Shown here: piece by piece, positions 62,762-64,000 of the stretch | How positions within the stretch are numbered: the stretch's first letter is position 1 | Layout of the letters: the number at the start of each line of letters is the position of its first letter | NCBI GenBank assembly: GCA_902362365.1 | Contig: CABIVQ010000002.1 | Span: 99,218-163,217 of the forward strand | DNA length: 64,000 nt | Direction: 5' to 3' | Source: Clostridiaceae bacterium | Lineage (GTDB): Bacteria > Bacillota > Clostridia > Peptostreptococcales > Peptostreptococcaceae | The notes under the pieces: generated by a model | Told to the model about the DNA's origin: nothing | Seen by the model: only the letters and a program-made list of their open reading frames with translations | Database searches by the model: none | Translations under genes and position numbers: made by a program

Positions 62762-63871
62762 ATGAAAACTTTTAAATCTACTGCTAATAATAATACTTTT
62801 ATCAAACAATTGTTAGATGTAATTAATTCCAATACAATGCGTAGCATCATTAATAAATATTCAGGTAATTACAGAAGTCAATCTTTTGACACATACTCTC
62901 ATTTTTTTACAATGATGTATCTTCAATTGAATGAATCTAAGACCTTAAGATGTTGTATAACTGAACTTGAAAATGATATTGATATAGATTGCAATGTATA
63001 TATTCCTAGTTTATCTCAATTATCTAGAAAAAACTCAACTCGAGATTACAGAATATTTGAAGATATTTTTTATTATGTTTTAAGAAAATTAAAAAAGAGA
63101 CTTGGAGTAAAACAATTTAACTCTCAGTTTAAGCAAATTAAAGCTTTTGATTCTACAATAATAGATATTGCTACTAAGTTAGCTCCTGATTTATACTATG
63201 ATAAAAATATATCTGCAATCAAAATGAGTACTTTATTTAATTTGACGGAGGCTACGCCTGAGAAAGTAAATATAGTTAAAGGTACTGTTAATGATAGAAA
63301 ATGTATTGATGGATTTATTGAAAATAGCAACTATCTATACTTATTTGATAGGGGATACTATAACTATAGTTGGTATGATGATTTAAGTAGACAAAATATT
63401 AGTTTCATAACTAGACAAGTTTCAAACGCTTGTGTAGAGGAAATTAAATCTTATAGAACTGGACTAAATGATGTCTATGATTATGATATTATTCTTGGAA
63501 GTGATTATAGTAAAAATAAAACAGAATTTGTATATAGAGAAATTTTAACATTTGACAAAGATGGAAAAGAAGTTCGTTTTTTGACAAATATATTTGATTT
63601 ACCTGTGTCAAAAATTTTAGAACTTTATAAAATGAGATGGCAAATAGAACTTTTCTTTAAATGGATAAAACAAAATTTAAGAATTAAGCACTGGATTGGA
63701 CATAATGAAAATGCAATAAAAATACAGTTATATACAGCTCTAATAGCTTTTGTTTTAATTAGATTAATCCAAGAGGAAATAAATAATAAGTATTCAATTT
63801 TAAAAATTACTAGAATTATTAGGATATACATTACGAAACGAATCGATTTGCTATCAGTATTTTTATCTTGA
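62762..63871 (+). CDS. IS4-family transposase
   Basis: A 369-residue DDE transposase. An N-terminal DUF4372-like part (YSHFFTMMYLQL) precedes the RNase H-like core. The first Asp is in IKAFDSTIID, the second Asp in YLYLFDRGYYNY. The Glu is in the Y-x2-R-x3-E-x6-K motif, LYKMRWQIELFFKWIKQNL. All catalytic residues are present and the frame is intact, so the enzyme may be active. The C terminus RIDLLSVFLS aligns in form with family ends. Confidence 0.9.
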   Translation: MKTFKSTANNNTFIKQLLDVINSNTMRSIINKYSGNYRSQSFDTYSHFFTMMYLQLNESKTLRCCITELENDIDIDCNVYIPSLSQLSRKNSTRDYRIFEDIFYYVLRKLKKRLGVKQFNSQFKQIKAFDSTIIDIATKLAPDLYYDKNISAIKMSTLFNLTEATPEKVNIVKGTVNDRKCIDGFIENSNYLYLFDRGYYNYSWYDDLSRQNISFITRQVSNACVEEIKSYRTGLNDVYDYDIILGSDYSKNKTEFVYREILTFDKDGKEVRFLTNIFDLPVSKILELYKMRWQIELFFKWIKQNLRIKHWIGHNENAIKIQLYTALIAFVLIRLIQEEINNKYSILKITRIIRIYITKRIDLLSVFLS

Positions 63872-63958
63872 ATTAGAAAATAATATAAATGGATATTTAT
63901 GGAATAATTTTGGTTTTATAAGGTAAGTGCGTCTAAAAATAAAATGGAAAAAATTTCA

Positions 63959-64000
63959 ACCCTCATAATAATTGAGCGTTAGCTCTAAAATCATGAGGGT
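63959..64000. terminator. Hairpin at window end
   Basis: Arms ACCCTCAT (63959-63966) and ATGAGGGT (63993-64000) enclose an inner GAGC-GTTA-GCTC stem. It may be a terminator or part of the IS right end. It could continue beyond the window. Confidence 0.55.

Larger units (their letters stand above)
62640..63950 (+). mobile_element. IS4-family insertion sequence
   Basis: An insertion sequence of about 1.3 kb carrying one transposase gene. The ends are approximate, because I could not find convincing terminal inverted repeats or a target duplication by eye. The transposase type points to the IS4 group with a DUF4372-like N terminus. It lies just upstream of the MMPL promoter, in divergent orientation. 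Confidence 0.75.

Noticed and set aside
63872-63932. Possible frameshift at the 3' end of the transposase
   Set aside because: Another frame is open past the stop, but the stop-terminated end RIDLLSVFLS fits the form of family C termini and all catalytic residues precede it.
62640-63950. Exact IS ends with terminal inverted repeats
   Set aside because: I compared the left and right flanks by eye and found no convincing inverted match or target duplication, so boundaries are left approximate.

Overview
The window is low-GC DNA with a dense, mostly minus-strand gene layout, purine-rich Shine-Dalgarno sites and many T-tailed hairpin terminators. The gene orders are rnfCDGEAB, maf-radC-mreBCD-mrdA-minCDE-rodA-mgsA, rng-rplU-prp-rpmA-obgE-yhbY and polA-coaE-slt. 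All are typical of anaerobic Clostridia of the Peptostreptococcaceae (Romboutsia, Paraclostridium, Clostridioides and relatives). An L-fucose operon, a flavodiiron protein and an Rnf complex suit an anaerobic gut commensal such as a Romboutsia-like species. The species is an inference.

Layout. 1-3.2 kb: the end of a membrane protein gene, ribonuclease Z and a CoA-disulfide-reductase-type flavoprotein. 3.2-10.3 kb: a ribosome and RNA block (yhbY, obgE, rpmA, the L27-processing protease prp, rplU with its leader RNA, rng, and the coupled radical SAM pair). 10.6-12.6 kb: flavodiiron protein FprA and methylglyoxal synthase. 12.7-22.6 kb: a cell-shape and division operon. 22.9-28 kb: the Rnf ferredoxin:NAD+ oxidoreductase, with a striking palindrome at its promoter. 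28-33.6 kb: small accessory genes. These include a SPOR-like protein, a glyoxalase, an EEP-family hydrolase, a candidate C-rich small RNA, a chimeric histidine-kinase/ABC-permease gene and an orphan copper chaperone under a CsoR-like operator. 33.6-39.2 kb: polA-coaE-slt-peptide-binding lipoprotein. A tRNA-Leu(CAA) follows on the plus strand.

39.5-47.3 kb is an accessory region next to the tRNA. It holds decayed genes (frameshifted and nonsense-bearing), a perfect 28-bp hairpin and a pair of 111-bp direct repeats. The repeats enclose a GH2 glycosidase, a GPH-family sugar symporter and an AraC regulator. 47.4-57.2 kb: a cyclophilin lipoprotein, then a fucose gene set. It comprises isomerase FucI, a RhaB-type kinase, mutarotase FucU, aldolase FucA, permease FucP, a rhamnulose-1-phosphate aldolase, lactaldehyde reductase FucO and a divergent AraC regulator with a candidate cre site. 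Together these would take up L-fucose, split it to DHAP and L-lactaldehyde, and reduce the latter to 1,2-propanediol. 57.4-62.5 kb: a HesB-like protein and an MMPL/RND transporter with a large heptad-repeat partner, driven by a promoter that carries two related palindromes. The window ends in an IS4-family insertion sequence whose transposase ribosome binding site lies inside an inverted repeat.

I found no CRISPR array, no prophage structural genes and no recognisable riboswitch other than the L21 leader. The strongest candidates for something unusual are the kinase-permease chimera (32112-33128), the C-rich small RNA candidate (about 31283-31352), the operator structures at the rnf and MMPL promoters, and the decayed island beside tRNA-Leu. 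All functional statements come from reading the sequence; no search was run.
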